Shown here piece after piece: positions 25,901-36,989 of a DNA stretch of 64,000 nucleotides (within the stretch, counting starts at the first letter, position 1; every line of letters starts with the position of its first letter). The stretch is from Parascedosporium putredinis (Eukaryota; Ascomycota; Sordariomycetes; Microascales; Microascaceae). The stretch is taken from the NCBI GenBank assembly GCA_949357655.1, contig CASHTG010000012.1:186001-250000 (forward strand). The letters are read 5' to 3'. Below the pieces are notes generated by a model. That model had not been told where the DNA came from and did no database searches. It saw nothing but the letters and a program-made list of their open reading frames with translations. The translations under genes and the position numbers were made by a program.

Positions 25901-26387
25901 CCACAACGGCCGAGCTCTGCGCTGGCCTGCTGAAAACTCGACCTTTTGACAGGCCCTTCCGATACCAGTGGTGGGACCAACTCCGGGGCCCCATTCGGCG
26001 ATTCGCACTTTCCTCAACACTGGCGTGCGCTAAGCAAGCGTAGCTTTCCCCTTCTGTCTGTTGGACCAGACTTGAAGCCTTCTTATCAGCTCCTCGAGTT
26101 GTACATAGTACACTGCAATCCGCCACCCCAACGCCAGCCTCCGAATCAGAAGAAGAGCCCAATTTTGCTGACCTCATCGTTACATCCTGCACTTGCAGAC
26201 TGATTGATCGTTTACCCCTCGGATCGACTCTCGCCCTCCCACTTTATTATACCACCATCGCGTTGAAATATTCCGCACAATTCGCCAACCTTCCCCCTAA
26301 ATCAGGTGTTTTCTTGATTTCTCAAACACCCCACCCCCTTTTCCCTTCCCTTCTTCCTTCGCTTCGTCACACCCACAGGACATCCAT
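19915..26387. other. Gene-poor stretch of 6.5 kb between divergent genes
   Basis: This lies between the divergent starts of the CM1 gene and the F-box gene. No open frame is convincing on either strand. The first few hundred bases should be the CM1-gene promoter. From about 23.7 to 26.3 kb the plus strand becomes pyrimidine-rich, with AT-rich boxes such as CTATTTAAATGG near 25472, which suggests a long, possibly spliced 5' leader for the F-box gene. An 8 bp minisatellite sits at 21694-21733. Confidence 0.45.
21694..21733. repeat. Minisatellite, GCGTGGAG x 5
   Basis: Five perfect head-to-tail copies of the 8 bp unit GCGTGGAG, followed by decayed copies (TGGAAGTGTGGAAGTGGAGG). There are no spacers, so it is not a CRISPR array. 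It lies in non-coding DNA. Confidence 0.9.
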
Positions 26388-29028
26388 ATGGAGGCCGGAG
26401 CAGCAACAACGCCGAGGGCACCGGCCTCGTTGGAATCTTTTCCGAACGAAATTATCCTTCACATTCTCTATTTTCTACCTCCCGAAGACAATCTGCTCTG
26501 CTTCCAGCTGCTTTCCAAGCACCTCAATGATCTCTCGAACAAGCCGCTACTGTGGAGGCACCACTGTAGCGACTCGTTCAAGTATTGGAATCCCGACCAT
26601 GAGTTCCAGAGGAAGCTCGAGGGCCCAGTCTCCGACCACGACTGGAAGCGGTTGTTCATCGTCCGAAAGCAAAGAAACGCACGCATAGCGCATCTCTTTG
26701 ACGGGATACTTGCAACCAAGCTTGGCCGCCTGCGGAAGTTTGAGCAAGTCTGCCACATGGGCTACGACGCCAAAGACTTCTTGCTGGATCAATGTCACAT
26801 TGATGACTCGGTCGAGGACGTTCTTGCTAGGAGGTAGGATTTCTTGAAACCAACAAAATCAAATGACCAACTGCCAATGATGAAATGCGAACAAGACGAA
26901 TGGGCCGGGGCGCGAAACCCCGGCACCTTGTAAATGATACAGCCCAGATCCATCTCTCCTTGCCAATGAGTTTTCTTTTTATGTCCTTTTTTCACTTGTT
27001 TTTCTACTTAAAGAATCATGACTAGCTAGGAAAGGAGCAACAAACGCGCACCGAAAGGGCGTAAAGATCTTGTACCACCACGCAATGGAAGCGGAGAGAG
27101 AGAGAGAGAGAGAGAGAGAGCCAGAGAGAGAAGAGACAGAAACAGAGACCGAGACAAACAGAGGACGAGGATAGATTGGACTCGTTTTGGTGTAGGATCC
27201 AACTAGTGACCCTTCTAATTTTCTTCTTGGCCTCTTCATTCGTTTTTTTTCTTTCCTATGCTTGTCGGATGCTTGTAGCTAAAACCAAACTCCATACCCA
27301 GGTATCACGCAAATTCAATATTGGATAGCATCCACAGGGAAGTAGCCATTAAAGAATGGATGTCGTTCCCCGAGAACTGGATGGCATTCACCCGCCTGAC
27401 AATGTCCAACTATCCAATGGCCGCAGCTTAAACGCCACAGTTGAACGAGCGCTCGCCGCCTTTGACATGTTCATTCTCCACGATCGCCCTGGTGACGTGG
27501 ACGAAGCAAGTGACACCCCCTCCATACCCCCGTACCTCTTCTCCTCCCCCTCTCCCTCTCCCCCTGACTTCAGGGCAGGCGGGTGGATGCATGTCATCTC
27601 TCGGGTTCTTGCCGCGGGGAGGAGGGATTCCTTCACTTGATCCTACGTTGTCTGTTCCTCACAGGACTCTGGTCTAACTGTATGAGGATACACAGGTCTC
27701 GCACATGCTTGACAGGCTTGCAGTCGAGTTTCAGCGCGAACATGAAGAGTTTGAAGAGCTGACGACGCGGCAAAAGGCGCTGACACTAAATCGGTGGCTA
27801 CGGTCCCGGAAGCTTTTGGGAATGGATTCCCCAACCGAAACTACCGCCGGCTTCGCAATTGCTTCATAGGCCAGGCGCTCCGGTATAAACCTCACCAATC
27901 GTTGCCCCTCGTGTCGAGCGCAATCTACTGCTCCATCGCCGACAGACTGGGGATCGACGCGAAACCCTGCCTTTTCCCTAGCCATGTTCACACCCTAGTC
28001 TTTCCTCCCTCGGGGGTATCTTTAGACGGTATTCCCGTGGAGGAGGCTGAGGCTAACCAAGTCGGGGAGCTGCCCACAGCTATCGCGGACAGCATGCACC
28101 TTGACCCGTACGGCACGGATGAGGAAGTTCCGAAGGATACGCTGCTGGCGTTGCTTGCCAACTTTGGCTGGCAAGCTAATGCCGACATATTCCTCTCGTC
28201 TGGCCAGCCCCGGAGCCTCATCATGCGCCTAGCACACAACATCCGTGCTACCTTTACGCCCGACCTTTCCGGCCCCAACCAGCCCGAGCCCTATGTCCCG
28301 TCTTTCGATACGTCGCGTCCCGCCAGCGGCAGCAGCGTGATCAACCGTGACTCGGCGCTTCTCGCCTTTGTCTGGGCTCGCCTCATGCTTTTGCCACCCA
28401 ACGGCCTCGAATGGGTGGACTCGCTCCACCGCATCTTTGACCGCTTCACTACCTCTTGGATCGGCGATACCTGGCTCGTTGAGAAGTACATTTGCCCCAT
28501 CTACGACTTGACGGGACCTCACGGCCAGGTCTGGGACAACCCTCGCAACCTCGTCAATACCAAACGCGACCAGGACAACGTTCCCCTGCGGCCCCGCAGA
28601 CGGGCTGATGCCGGCGCCGAGGTCCTGTACAAGGTCGGGCAGGTCTTTCGTCATAGAAGACTCAATTTCCTCGGCGTCATCACGGGCTGGGCTGACGATG
28701 GGCCCGCTGTCGCTCCCGAAGACACCGTGATGCGAGCCGTCGACCCGAGCGGGGAGCGGTCGGTCTACTACACCTGCATGTGAGTCTAGAAATGAGCTCT
28801 GAGCTAGCCGTGACTGTCTGTGGCTAATCAAAAGGGAAACCACTGTTGGTTAGGCGCATGGACTCCATGAGCCAGTTCAAGGTGCTACAGCGAGCGATCC
28901 TCCCCGTCAATGACAGGTCTCAGATTCCCGACGACCTTTTCGAGACCGCAGGGCTGTACTTCAAGCGATTCGACGAGAAGATGGGCATGTTTATCTCCAA
29001 TATCCGAGAGGAGTTTCCTGATGATTAG
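26388..29028 (+). CDS. F-box protein with SirB1/transglutaminase-like and YccV domains (FBXO21-like)
   Basis: Probably the substrate-receptor subunit of an SCF ubiquitin ligase. Exons are 26388-26833, 27302-27505, 27696-28779 and 28854-29028; corrected length is 636 residues. The F-box is at about residues 13-60 (LESFPNEIILHILYFLPP to KPLLWRHHC). A SirB1/transglutaminase-like domain lies at about 260-345 (RNYRRLRNCFIGQALRY, then IADRLGIDAKPCLFPSHVH), and a YccV/hemimethylated-DNA-binding-like domain starts near 528 (YKVGQVFRHRRLNFLGVITG). Intron 1 (468 bp) contains a GA microsatellite. Intron 2 uses a GC donor (GAA|GCAAGT) with a clear CTAAC branch point and CACAG acceptor. Single C losses at 27368-27371 and 27829-27832 break the frame; one more C in each restores WMSFPRELDG and GMDSPNRNYRR. 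The same domain order is known from metazoan FBXO21. The gene is convergent with the deubiquitinase gene 203 bp away. Confidence 0.9.
27094..27120 (+). repeat. GA microsatellite inside an intron
   Basis: About 13 GA units in intron 1 of the F-box gene, followed by further AGAGAG/ACAGAA purine repeats to about 27150. It is probably length-polymorphic and may partly explain the unusual size of this intron. Confidence 0.9.
27506..27695 (+). other. GC-AG intron in the F-box gene
   Basis: The exon ends GTGGACGAA and the intron begins GCAAGTGAC, a canonical GC-donor consensus. A CTAAC branch point lies near 27675 and the acceptor is CACAG. Splicing in phase 0 joins HDRPGDVDE to VSHMLDRLAVEF. No GT donor nearby keeps the frame. 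Confidence 0.75.
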
Positions 29029-29094
29029 CTCGTGAATAAAGGGGGACTGCGGCGGGGCTCTTTAAAGCGACTCGGAGGGCTTTGTCGGTGTGCC

Positions 29095-29115
29095 AAAAAA
29101 AAAAAAAAAAAAAAA
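29095..29115. repeat. A21 homopolymer between convergent genes
   Basis: Twenty-one A residues in the 203 bp gap between the F-box and deubiquitinase 3' ends. It may act as polyadenylation-region sequence for either strand. It shows that long runs are not capped in this assembly. Confidence 0.8.
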
Positions 29116-29231
29116 GGAAGAAAAAAGGTTCTTAAGGATTCGTGACGTAACCGGCATAAAAGAAATAAGTACAAATACAGATACACATTCTTTAGTCACA
29201 GGGTGGACGTAGGTTATGTATATCGTTGCTC

Positions 29232-31109
29232 CTACGAGTTGAAATCGGCGAGGACGCCTTTTTCTGCTAGTTTCTTGACCCACGCGTGGATGGCGGGGAC
29301 GTATTCTTTCTTCCGCCGCGCCGTGTCCATCTCGCACCGTTCGGCGTAGGCTTCGTGCATCCTATACTTTTCCGCAAAATCCATCACATGCATCATCTCC
29401 ACCGCGTGCCGGTCCTGGCAGCGGGCGTCTTTGTACACGAGTCCGTCTCATCAAGCCAACGGCGCACAGAGGGGCATAGCGACGCGGCTGTGACGGTTTC
29501 CTCCGAGAGCCCGAACCGCGCGAGCTGGGAGGCGTCCCCGACGTCGATAGACCCTGGTTCCGAGAGCGTGGGCTGCCAGCCGCACGGGCACCTGCGCCTC
29601 CGCTCTGAAATCTCCCGCACGGAGCGGATGGCCCTGGCGAGCTGGTGGCGTATGTGGGAGATGGGGTCGTGGCGGACGGCGAGGAGGACGGATTCGACGT
29701 CGAAGCCGAGGTTTGAGGTGCGGTCCTGGATGTCGCTGAGGGCATCTTCCCACCAGCCGCGGGAACTTCCCATGGTTGACTTGATATCGATCTCGCTGAT
29801 GGGGCCTGGCGTGAACGAGTCAACATCTTTTTTGGCTGCGTAACTGCGGAATTTTCTTTTTTGATAGCTTGCGCGCACAAAGGCACGCGCTTACCTAGAT
29901 CTACGGCGCCAACTTGGAGACCGTCAAACTTCCACAGGTTGCCGTCGACCGGCACGTAGGATACGTAGTGGAAGGCGTCGTTCCCGACGGGGCGTTTCTT
30001 GCTGCGGCCTTTCTTCTTTGCGCGCTTGTTTGCTCGACGAACACCTTCTTGGTATTCCATGGCGCTGCCGTGGAGCCAGAGATCGGCGTTTAAATGTTCC
30101 ATGCGCCTACCGCGCAATTTGGGATGGTTAGATGAGGTGCTTTCCGGCGGTGAGATCGAAGGAGGAAGGGTTGGGTGGGGGAGCCTGGACAATGGAGTGA
30201 AGTACCTTGATAAAAGATTGTGCTGCACACGGATTGCAGTGTTTTCGCTGAGAAGCTTTCCGCGCTGAACCGAGTTCATGTCTTTGGTCTGATCTTTGAA
30301 CCGCGTGAGCTCTGGCCCGAGTTCGAGACCGGGACTGTTCATGAGGATGTTAAGCATGGCGACCGTTGCGCAGGAGTTATCGACCGTCTGTCTACCAGTT
30401 AGGAATAGTGTGAAGACGCTAGGGTGGTGGTTAGGTCCTTGCCTGATTTGCAAACCAAACGGCCGTGTCGTTAGGTTGTACCTCTGGCTCGGAGTCGTCG
30501 ATATCGACACCTCGGAAGCAAAAGACGAGGCCAAGCACGCCTTTTCGATGATCGAGTGCAACCCTTTCATGGTGTCAATATACATATCAGGGAAAAATAA
30601 AGGGAAAGGAGGGGTGGGGGTTTGGCTTGGCAGGTGAGGAGACGAAAGGCGTAGGTTAGGGCTCACGCATATTCTGGATCCAGACTCTCATCGACGATAT
30701 CGAAAGCATCGGTGACACGGACGTCCTTGACGCCAAGTCTGCCAAGGTAGGTGTGAAAAAGGACTGCAGCCACGGATTAGTTGGAATCACGCACGCTGGC
30801 CTCCCATGATAAAGCACTGAGCCCTACAGGATCGGATTCGAACACGGCCCACCCCGTCCACTCGTCCAACTCGTTTGGGTCTAGGGGCGCTAAAGCCGCG
30901 TCCATGACATTTTCGGGGATTTCCGCCGGGGTGAGTGTGGCGGCCGGCAGCTTTGATGCTGATCTCTTTGGGTTGCGCCGGGAGGGAGGGGATGCCGCAA
31001 CCGCAGCCGAGCCAGCCTGCTCGCCAGAGGAGGCACCATCGCCATGCGGATCACCGAGATCTTTGTCCTCAGCTGTTGACCGGTCTAGGTCCATGCTATT
31101 CAAGGTCAT
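29232..31109 (-). CDS. Ubiquitin C-terminal hydrolase, BAP1/UCH37-like (peptidase C12)
   Basis: A cysteine deubiquitinase of the UCH family. Six exons: 31109-30828, 30763-30667, 30563-30443, 30387-30206, 30106-29895 and 29805-29232; corrected length is about 489 residues. The start chosen is the ATG of MTLNSMDLDRS; MDLDRS is an alternative. An Ala/Ser/Lys-rich leader of about 80 residues precedes the UCH core, which opens at WTGWAVFESDP. Visible active-site residues are oxyanion Gln167 (WFANQ), Cys173 (DNSCATVAM), His274 (DAFHYVSYVPVDG) and Asp289 (KFDGL). A basic insert (RRANKRAKKKGRSKKR) lies just before the His segment. The C-terminal extension ends in a helical, charged tail (KKEYVPAIHAWVKKLAEKG), as expected for UCH37/BAP1 rather than the short UCH-L1 type. 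Intron 3 is GC-AG. Frame breaks: one T lost at 30756-30760 (phase arithmetic requires it) and one base lost near 29440-29447. Confidence 0.9.
30388..30442 (-). other. GC-AG intron in the deubiquitinase gene
   Basis: A 55 bp intron with donor CAG|GCAAGG, branch-like CCTAAC and acceptor GACAG. Phase-0 splicing joins AVWFANQ to TVDNSCATV, so the junction falls between the oxyanion Gln and the catalytic Cys. No GT donor gives this conserved join. Confidence 0.75.
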
Positions 31110-32347
31110 CTCGGACTGTTCTGTTCGCTGGGCAGGTTCTTGAGCAACTGGGTGTGAGAGTGTGAGTTTTAGTGTCTGTTGGTTGAGAGGGGCTGGCCGG
31201 AATGCAGCAATGTACCAGGCACTTAATCTGCAACTGGAAACCCCAGCCTTGCCAGTCTTTAATTTAGTAAAAGTGCAGGAGTTCAAGCCTGCTGTTCAAT
31301 ATGGGAGGTAGAGCTGCTAGGTCGGCCCTGAGTCGAAGCAATGGATTTATTCACCTTAAAAATAGAAGCTTGGGTTTACCTGACCTGAAACAAGGCCTGA
31401 CGAAGGGCAGCTATTCACTAGATGTTTCTCACGGGTTGTCAACTCGGTTAATGAGTTATGCATTATTCAAGAGCTACGGGAAAGTGATAATCAAAGGAAA
31501 AAGATGGATTGTGGGTTTCTGCACCAGTTTGAACATATCCAACAAGCTAGGAGGCTCGTTACCTCGGGGTGGATAGACAAAGGTAGAAAGAAGCAGCGGG
31601 ATTGACACATAGGCTGGGTTGCGCTTACATGATATGTGGGCGCCTGGACTTCTACGATGCTTTTGAGCATGAAAGCAAAAGAATAGACGAGATGTTTCTT
31701 ATCGATCCATGGCGAAAATTCAATTTTGTGGTCACACCGAACAGTAGATGTCGCTCACTCTGGGCCATTCTAGGTGGTCTCAGACCGAGGCGATGGATCA
31801 ATTGGGATCAATGTCGTCGCAGAGAGCTCCCTACACTTAACACTTATGAGAGCTTGCCGGCTTGACGTGATATCATTGGCTGGAATTAAGATAATTCGAG
31901 AGGGCGAATTATGTCCAATCAGATAGCTCCAAAATAAATACCCACATTTCTCCCTCGTGTACCGAAATGCCTTGGCAACTTGGATTGGCGAAATGATGGT
32001 GGAAGGTACCAGTTGGTACATTTGGTACTTGGCTCCATCACACTGTTTGTTAGGGTGGTCGCGTCCAGGCTCCATTTTTGACGTGACGAAAGCTTTTTGG
32101 GAAATTTCACTGCTCCTAAAGCAGCAGCAACAAACTCGCTTGCTTTTCAACCAAGCGTGCAACCTTTGCACGATTCCGCACCGCGCTTGAGGACTTCGTG
32201 ACGACCTCCTCCCGATTCCTACTTGCCCCGAGTCCCCGGCCAAGCTTATTTTTGTTGCCGTCCTCGATGAACCTACTGCTCGCTTGCCAATAATCTCGCG
32301 ACCACCACTTCAAACAGGCCATCATCATTCCATCACAAGGGAAGGCC
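31110..32347. other. Divergent intergenic region (deubiquitinase / POM152)
   Basis: A promoter-containing region of 1.2 kb between two divergent starts. It is locally AT-rich (about 31300-31700 and 31870-32000). No coding signal is seen. Confidence 0.5.
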
Positions 32348-35300
32348 ATGGCCTCGACACCGCGCCCGCGGCCTGGGCACTTCCCGCAAACTCCCGCCAA
32401 TGGCCCCCGTGCGAGCACCGGGAGTGTCGGCAGCGGCAGCAGCGGCGGCGGTAGTGGAAATCGGCGAGAGTCGAGATTCTCTCTTCCTGATGCTCCCGAA
32501 GCGAACCCTGTGCAACCCGCCAACCCGCCCGTGATTCCGCTCACGGTGATCGATGCCCCGACGCAACGGTTCTACGCCGCGGCTTTCTACGTCGCTCTCC
32601 TCTGCTGGAAACTATATGACTGGATCCACGTAGTCGAGAACCACGATGTCTCGTTGCCGTTGCTCATCAAATGGAGTGTCATTGACTTCATCTTCCTCTT
32701 TGGCTTGCCTGAGTTGAGGATACCATGGCTAGAGCTCTCTCAGCAAGCTGTCTTGACCCTCTACGCCGGACACATGGTTTTAAACTACATGTTGATGTTT
32801 GATATCCCGGTGTGTTGCTACCGTTTTTGCTCTGTTTCTGCCCTCTGAACCTGGCTAACATCAGACGTCTGCTCAGTTGCCCTTCCAAGGTTGGCTCTTG
32901 GCCGCGGGCAAGGCTTTCTTTGACAAGGAAATGGCTCTTTCCGAGCACACTGTTCGAGTGTCTAATATCCTCCATAACAACTCCTTGATCATGGGAAAGC
33001 AAATCATCAACATCCTTCCAGAAGGGTAAGTCGTACCTTTTTATTCTTATCTTTTATGGTGTCTGCCTCCCCTCGGTTTTGTGCCCACCCCGATCTAACA
33101 TTGGACTCTCACGTAGCTCTGCCATCTTGAACCGAAATGGCACGCCTTTCTGCATAGGCCCGGGTTCCCCCTCCATCAAGCTCCCTCTTCAGTTCAATGG
33201 TACCATGCCCGTTGAGATTGAGCTTCTTCGCATCGACCTCGAAAGCTCACAACACGAGACCATTAAGCTATCTAAGCGTGAAGTGGCCAGTATCGTGAAG
33301 GAAATGAAGAGTCAAATGCTGGATTCCGGTTCTGAGGAGGCTGAGGGTTGGTACGTCATCAAGAAGCCCGGCGTCTATCGTCTGGGCAAAGTTTTGGACG
33401 AGTACAAGCTGGAGGTTCAGCGGGCGGCTCGCGATACCTACGTCGTCCCCTGCCCCAAGGCGAGCTTCCGCAGCCTGGATTCCTCGAACCGATGCATTCG
33501 TGACCTATCTGACCTCTATCTTGATGTGGAGGGAACACCTCCTCTTAAAATCCTCTATGGTAGGACTGTTAACGGCATCGACAACGGTTTCCATTTTCAA
33601 AGCTTGCAACCGGACGGTTTTACGTCGCCCTTAGTTTCAGCCTCCTCGGGAATTGTGGCCTCTGATGCGGATGTTGATGACGTCTCGTGGGTGCGGGCCG
33701 CTAAGGTTCGCGTTCCCCTCAATGAATCTTTGACGACCGCTGGCGAGTGGCAGTACGTTATCAACGAAGTCCACGATGCCTTTGGGAACGTCGTCAGCTA
33801 CACGCCCTCTCCCGACGAGATCGACCCTAAGCCCCGGCCAAAGCACCTGGTTCAAGACTTCTTTGTGAACGAGCGCCCCCGCGCTCGTCTCCGAGGCTGT
33901 GACCTCCGGAACCCTCTCAAGGTTGCCAAGGGCCATTCGACTAAACTCCCCATCGGAATTACAATGGCTGGCCCTGCTAGGAATGACACAGGCTATTCCG
34001 TCGAGTGGCGTTTCACCCCCGTCGACAAGCTCACAGATAGTGGCGATCACAGTGACTCCCCGAGCACGCTTCTTTTACAGCTAAGAACTCAAAGGAGGCT
34101 CCCAAGATCTCACAGTCTGGTTTGTACACCCTGACTTCCGTCTCCAGCAAGTACTGTCAGGGTGAGGTCGAGGAGCCATCCTCCTGCATGCTCCTCAACC
34201 CCCTCGAACCCCAGCTCTCTATCCGCGCTGAAGACATATCGGACAAGTGCGCGGGTAACTCGGTCGGTCTTCGCGTCGACCTTGATCTGATGGGAACGCC
34301 GCCTTTCTTGGTTCGCTACGATGTTATCACGAGGACTGGCACGAAGCATGAGTATGTTGAGATCAAGGGTCTCCGCCACCAGCTCGAGCTTCGTCCAAAG
34401 GAAGCTGGCAAGCATAAATACATGTTTAGGGCCATTGATGACGCTGTCTACACTGGCAAGGCCCTCACCGGTGAGGGCATGACGCTTGAACAGGATGTGA
34501 AGCCTGCCGCGTCTGCTGTTATCCAGCATCCCACGGGTAGCACGACTGCCTGCCTGGACGACGATGTCGAGGTAGATATCACGCTACTCGGGGATGCTCC
34601 GTTTACTCTGGAGTGGGAGATTGTCCATGATGGAAGAAAGAAGCCCGCCAAGGCTACTGACATCATGGACCCCAACTTTAAGATCAAGACGGCACCCTTC
34701 AGCAAGGGCGGTGATTACATCCTTGCACTTAACAGTGTGCAGGATAAGAGTGGGTGCCGCACTTTCCTCAAGGACGAACTCAAGATCTCTGTGAGGCGGC
34801 AGAAGCCTCGCGCTGCCTTTGGCCTCATCGAGAATAAGCGCAGCGTTAAGGCGGTTGAGAACACTAAGCTGGAACTGCCTCTTCGTTTGCAAGGTGAGGG
34901 ACCATGGAAGGTTTCTTACCGCAACAAGGAGGTCGATGCTACCCTGCAGACACAAATTTCCAACCCCAACGGCCATATTCCCGTCAAGTACCAAGGCGTG
35001 TACGAGATCATTGATGTCTCGGACAGGCAGTGCCGTGGATCTGTGGACCCCGACGCATCGACTTTCCAAGTCGGGTGGGAGCCGCGCCCCGATATTTCGC
35101 TTTCTCCTTCCATCTCCATCTCCGGCGAAGGCAAGAGTTTTGTCAAGAACGACGTCTGTGAAGGCGACATTGATGGCATGGACCTGAGTCTTGTTGGTGA
35201 GTTTTCCGCCATTGTTCCATGCTTCTTCCCCGTCCCTTTTTCTTTCTTCCTGCTTCCCTTTTTTGTCTTGATGAAGCCTGGCACTAACTGAACAATCTAG

Positions 35301-36402
35301 GACGTGCCCCTTTCCACGTGGAGTACGAGGTACGCCACACGTCGCCAACAGGCAGCGGCTCGATCCAGAACAAGAGGCTCGACGTCGCTCAGTTCAAGGC
35401 CTCCATCCCCTTAGATACCTCGAAGCCGGGCACTTATGCGTATCGATTCCACTCACTGGCGGATAATCTATACAACAGCGATAGGAACTTTAGCCCATTG
35501 GTGCTCAAGCAAGTAGTCAACGCCAAGCCCACGGCCTCCTTTATCAAGCCGGGCTCGTCCTTCAAGTACTGCATGGCGGAGCAGGAGAAGGAGGATTCCA
35601 TCCCTATTAACCTCACCGGCCAGGCTCCCTTCTTCATTGAGCTTGAGATCAAGCACCATAGTGGTGTTATGCCTGAGACCTTTACCATCCCGTCTATCGA
35701 ATCTACGCTGCACAACATTCAGATTCCTCGACGCCACCTTAGGCTTGGCACTCAGCAAGTCCGAATCCGAACCGTGCGGGATTCTAGGGGTTGCCAACAG
35801 ACGTACGATGTTGGTGGGCCTTCTGTACAGGTCCACCTTTACGACGCCCCCGCCATTTATCCCCTCGAAACCCGAACGGACTACTGCGTTGGAGAACGCA
35901 TCTCCTTTACCCTCTCGGGTACGCCTCCGTTTGAGATTGCGTACGACTTTGGCGGGAAGCGCATCGCCAAGAGCCCAACGACCAACTTTAGGCGTATTGC
36001 CGAAAGCCCCGGGATTTTCACCGTCACCAGCATCTCGGATAAGGCAAGCGAATGCCACGCCGCCGTCAACATCACCAAAACCATCCACCCGTTGCCCAGC
36101 GTCCGCATCAGCCAAGGCAAGCAAGTTCAGGTTGACATCCACGAGGAACAGAAGTGGAGATTCACTTTGAGTTCTGGGGTACTGCCCCCTTCGAGTTTAC
36201 ATACACTCGTAGCTCGAACCCCCGCAAGGGTCATCCTAGCACAGTGCTGGAAACGAGACACGACATTTCCTACGAGTCGACCAAAATCGTGCGTGCCTCG
36301 CTTGAGGGCACCTACGAAGTTGTGGCGATCAAGGACAAGTATTGTGCATTCTCCAATCAACAGGTTGAGAGGAAGGACGACAAGAAGCTACTCAAGTACT
36401 AG
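32348..36402 (+). CDS. POM152: Nucleoporin POM152 (membrane-ring nuclear pore protein)
   Basis: A single-copy pore-membrane protein that anchors the nuclear pore complex and forms its luminal ring. Exons are 32348-32809, 32877-33025, 33117-35196 and 35301-36402; corrected length is about 1264 residues (yeast protein 1337). A Ser/Gly/Pro-rich cytoplasmic head precedes hydrophobic segments at about residues 78-96 (FYAAAFYVALLCWKLYDW), 105-125 and 135-155. The large luminal part carries about eight Ig-like repeats, each marked by a G-x-P-F/L core: EGTPPLKILY, MGTPPFLVRY, LGDAPFTLEW, GEGPWKVSY, GRAPFHVEYEV, TGQAPFFIELE, SGTPPFEIAY and WGTAPFEFTY. The family signature NILPEGSAILN spans the second intron. 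Frame breaks: a C lost at 34058-34061 (restores SPEHASFTAKN) and a G lost at 36145-36146 (restores HEGTEVEIHFEFWG). Identification is secure. Confidence 0.96.
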
Positions 36403-36989
36403 GCCAGCTGAAGCCTGTGCTGGTTCTTTTAAAAAGTAATGGGGGCGAACTAGTGATGGAGGGATGAAATTGGGAAAGAAGGCGAAAAAGAAAGAAAAAC
36501 AACAAGGCACGCATCCCCTTCTGAGCTGCAAGCAGCTGTTGGCGTAATTATCTACAAGAGCATTGTCCTCTTTTTTCTCTTTTGTTTTTACATGGCACGG
36601 CGTTTTCGGGAGGCACTTGCGAGTGTTGGAATAGGACTGTTGAAGGCATAGGTTACAAACTCCAATATCAAGCCCAACTATTCCCTTTGTCAACTTGTTT
36701 GGCCTTGATCAATTGTTATATTGACTGGATGTAATACACACCGAGTTTCCCTTTGATCTTTTCCCTTGGGGTTTTCCTTTTTGTCTTGCGCGCGGAGCTT
36801 TTTGTCGTCCCCGGTCAAGACAGTTTTATCAGGCCGCGATAAGATATTTACACTGTACACAACCCACTTTTTTTCCTTTGCATTGAAACTTTTTTTTCTT
36901 TATTTATTTAATAGAACCCCACGATTGACTGAAGCTCCGAAACTACACATAAGGCCGGCTCACATCACCCTTTCTTCACAAAAGCAGCC
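36403..36989. other. Intergenic region POM152-UTP22
   Basis: This holds the POM152 3' UTR and the UTP22 promoter. A T-rich block at about 36860-36910 (runs of T7-T8, TTATTTATTTAA) precedes the UTP22 start by about 80 bp. Nothing else is seen. Confidence 0.5.
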
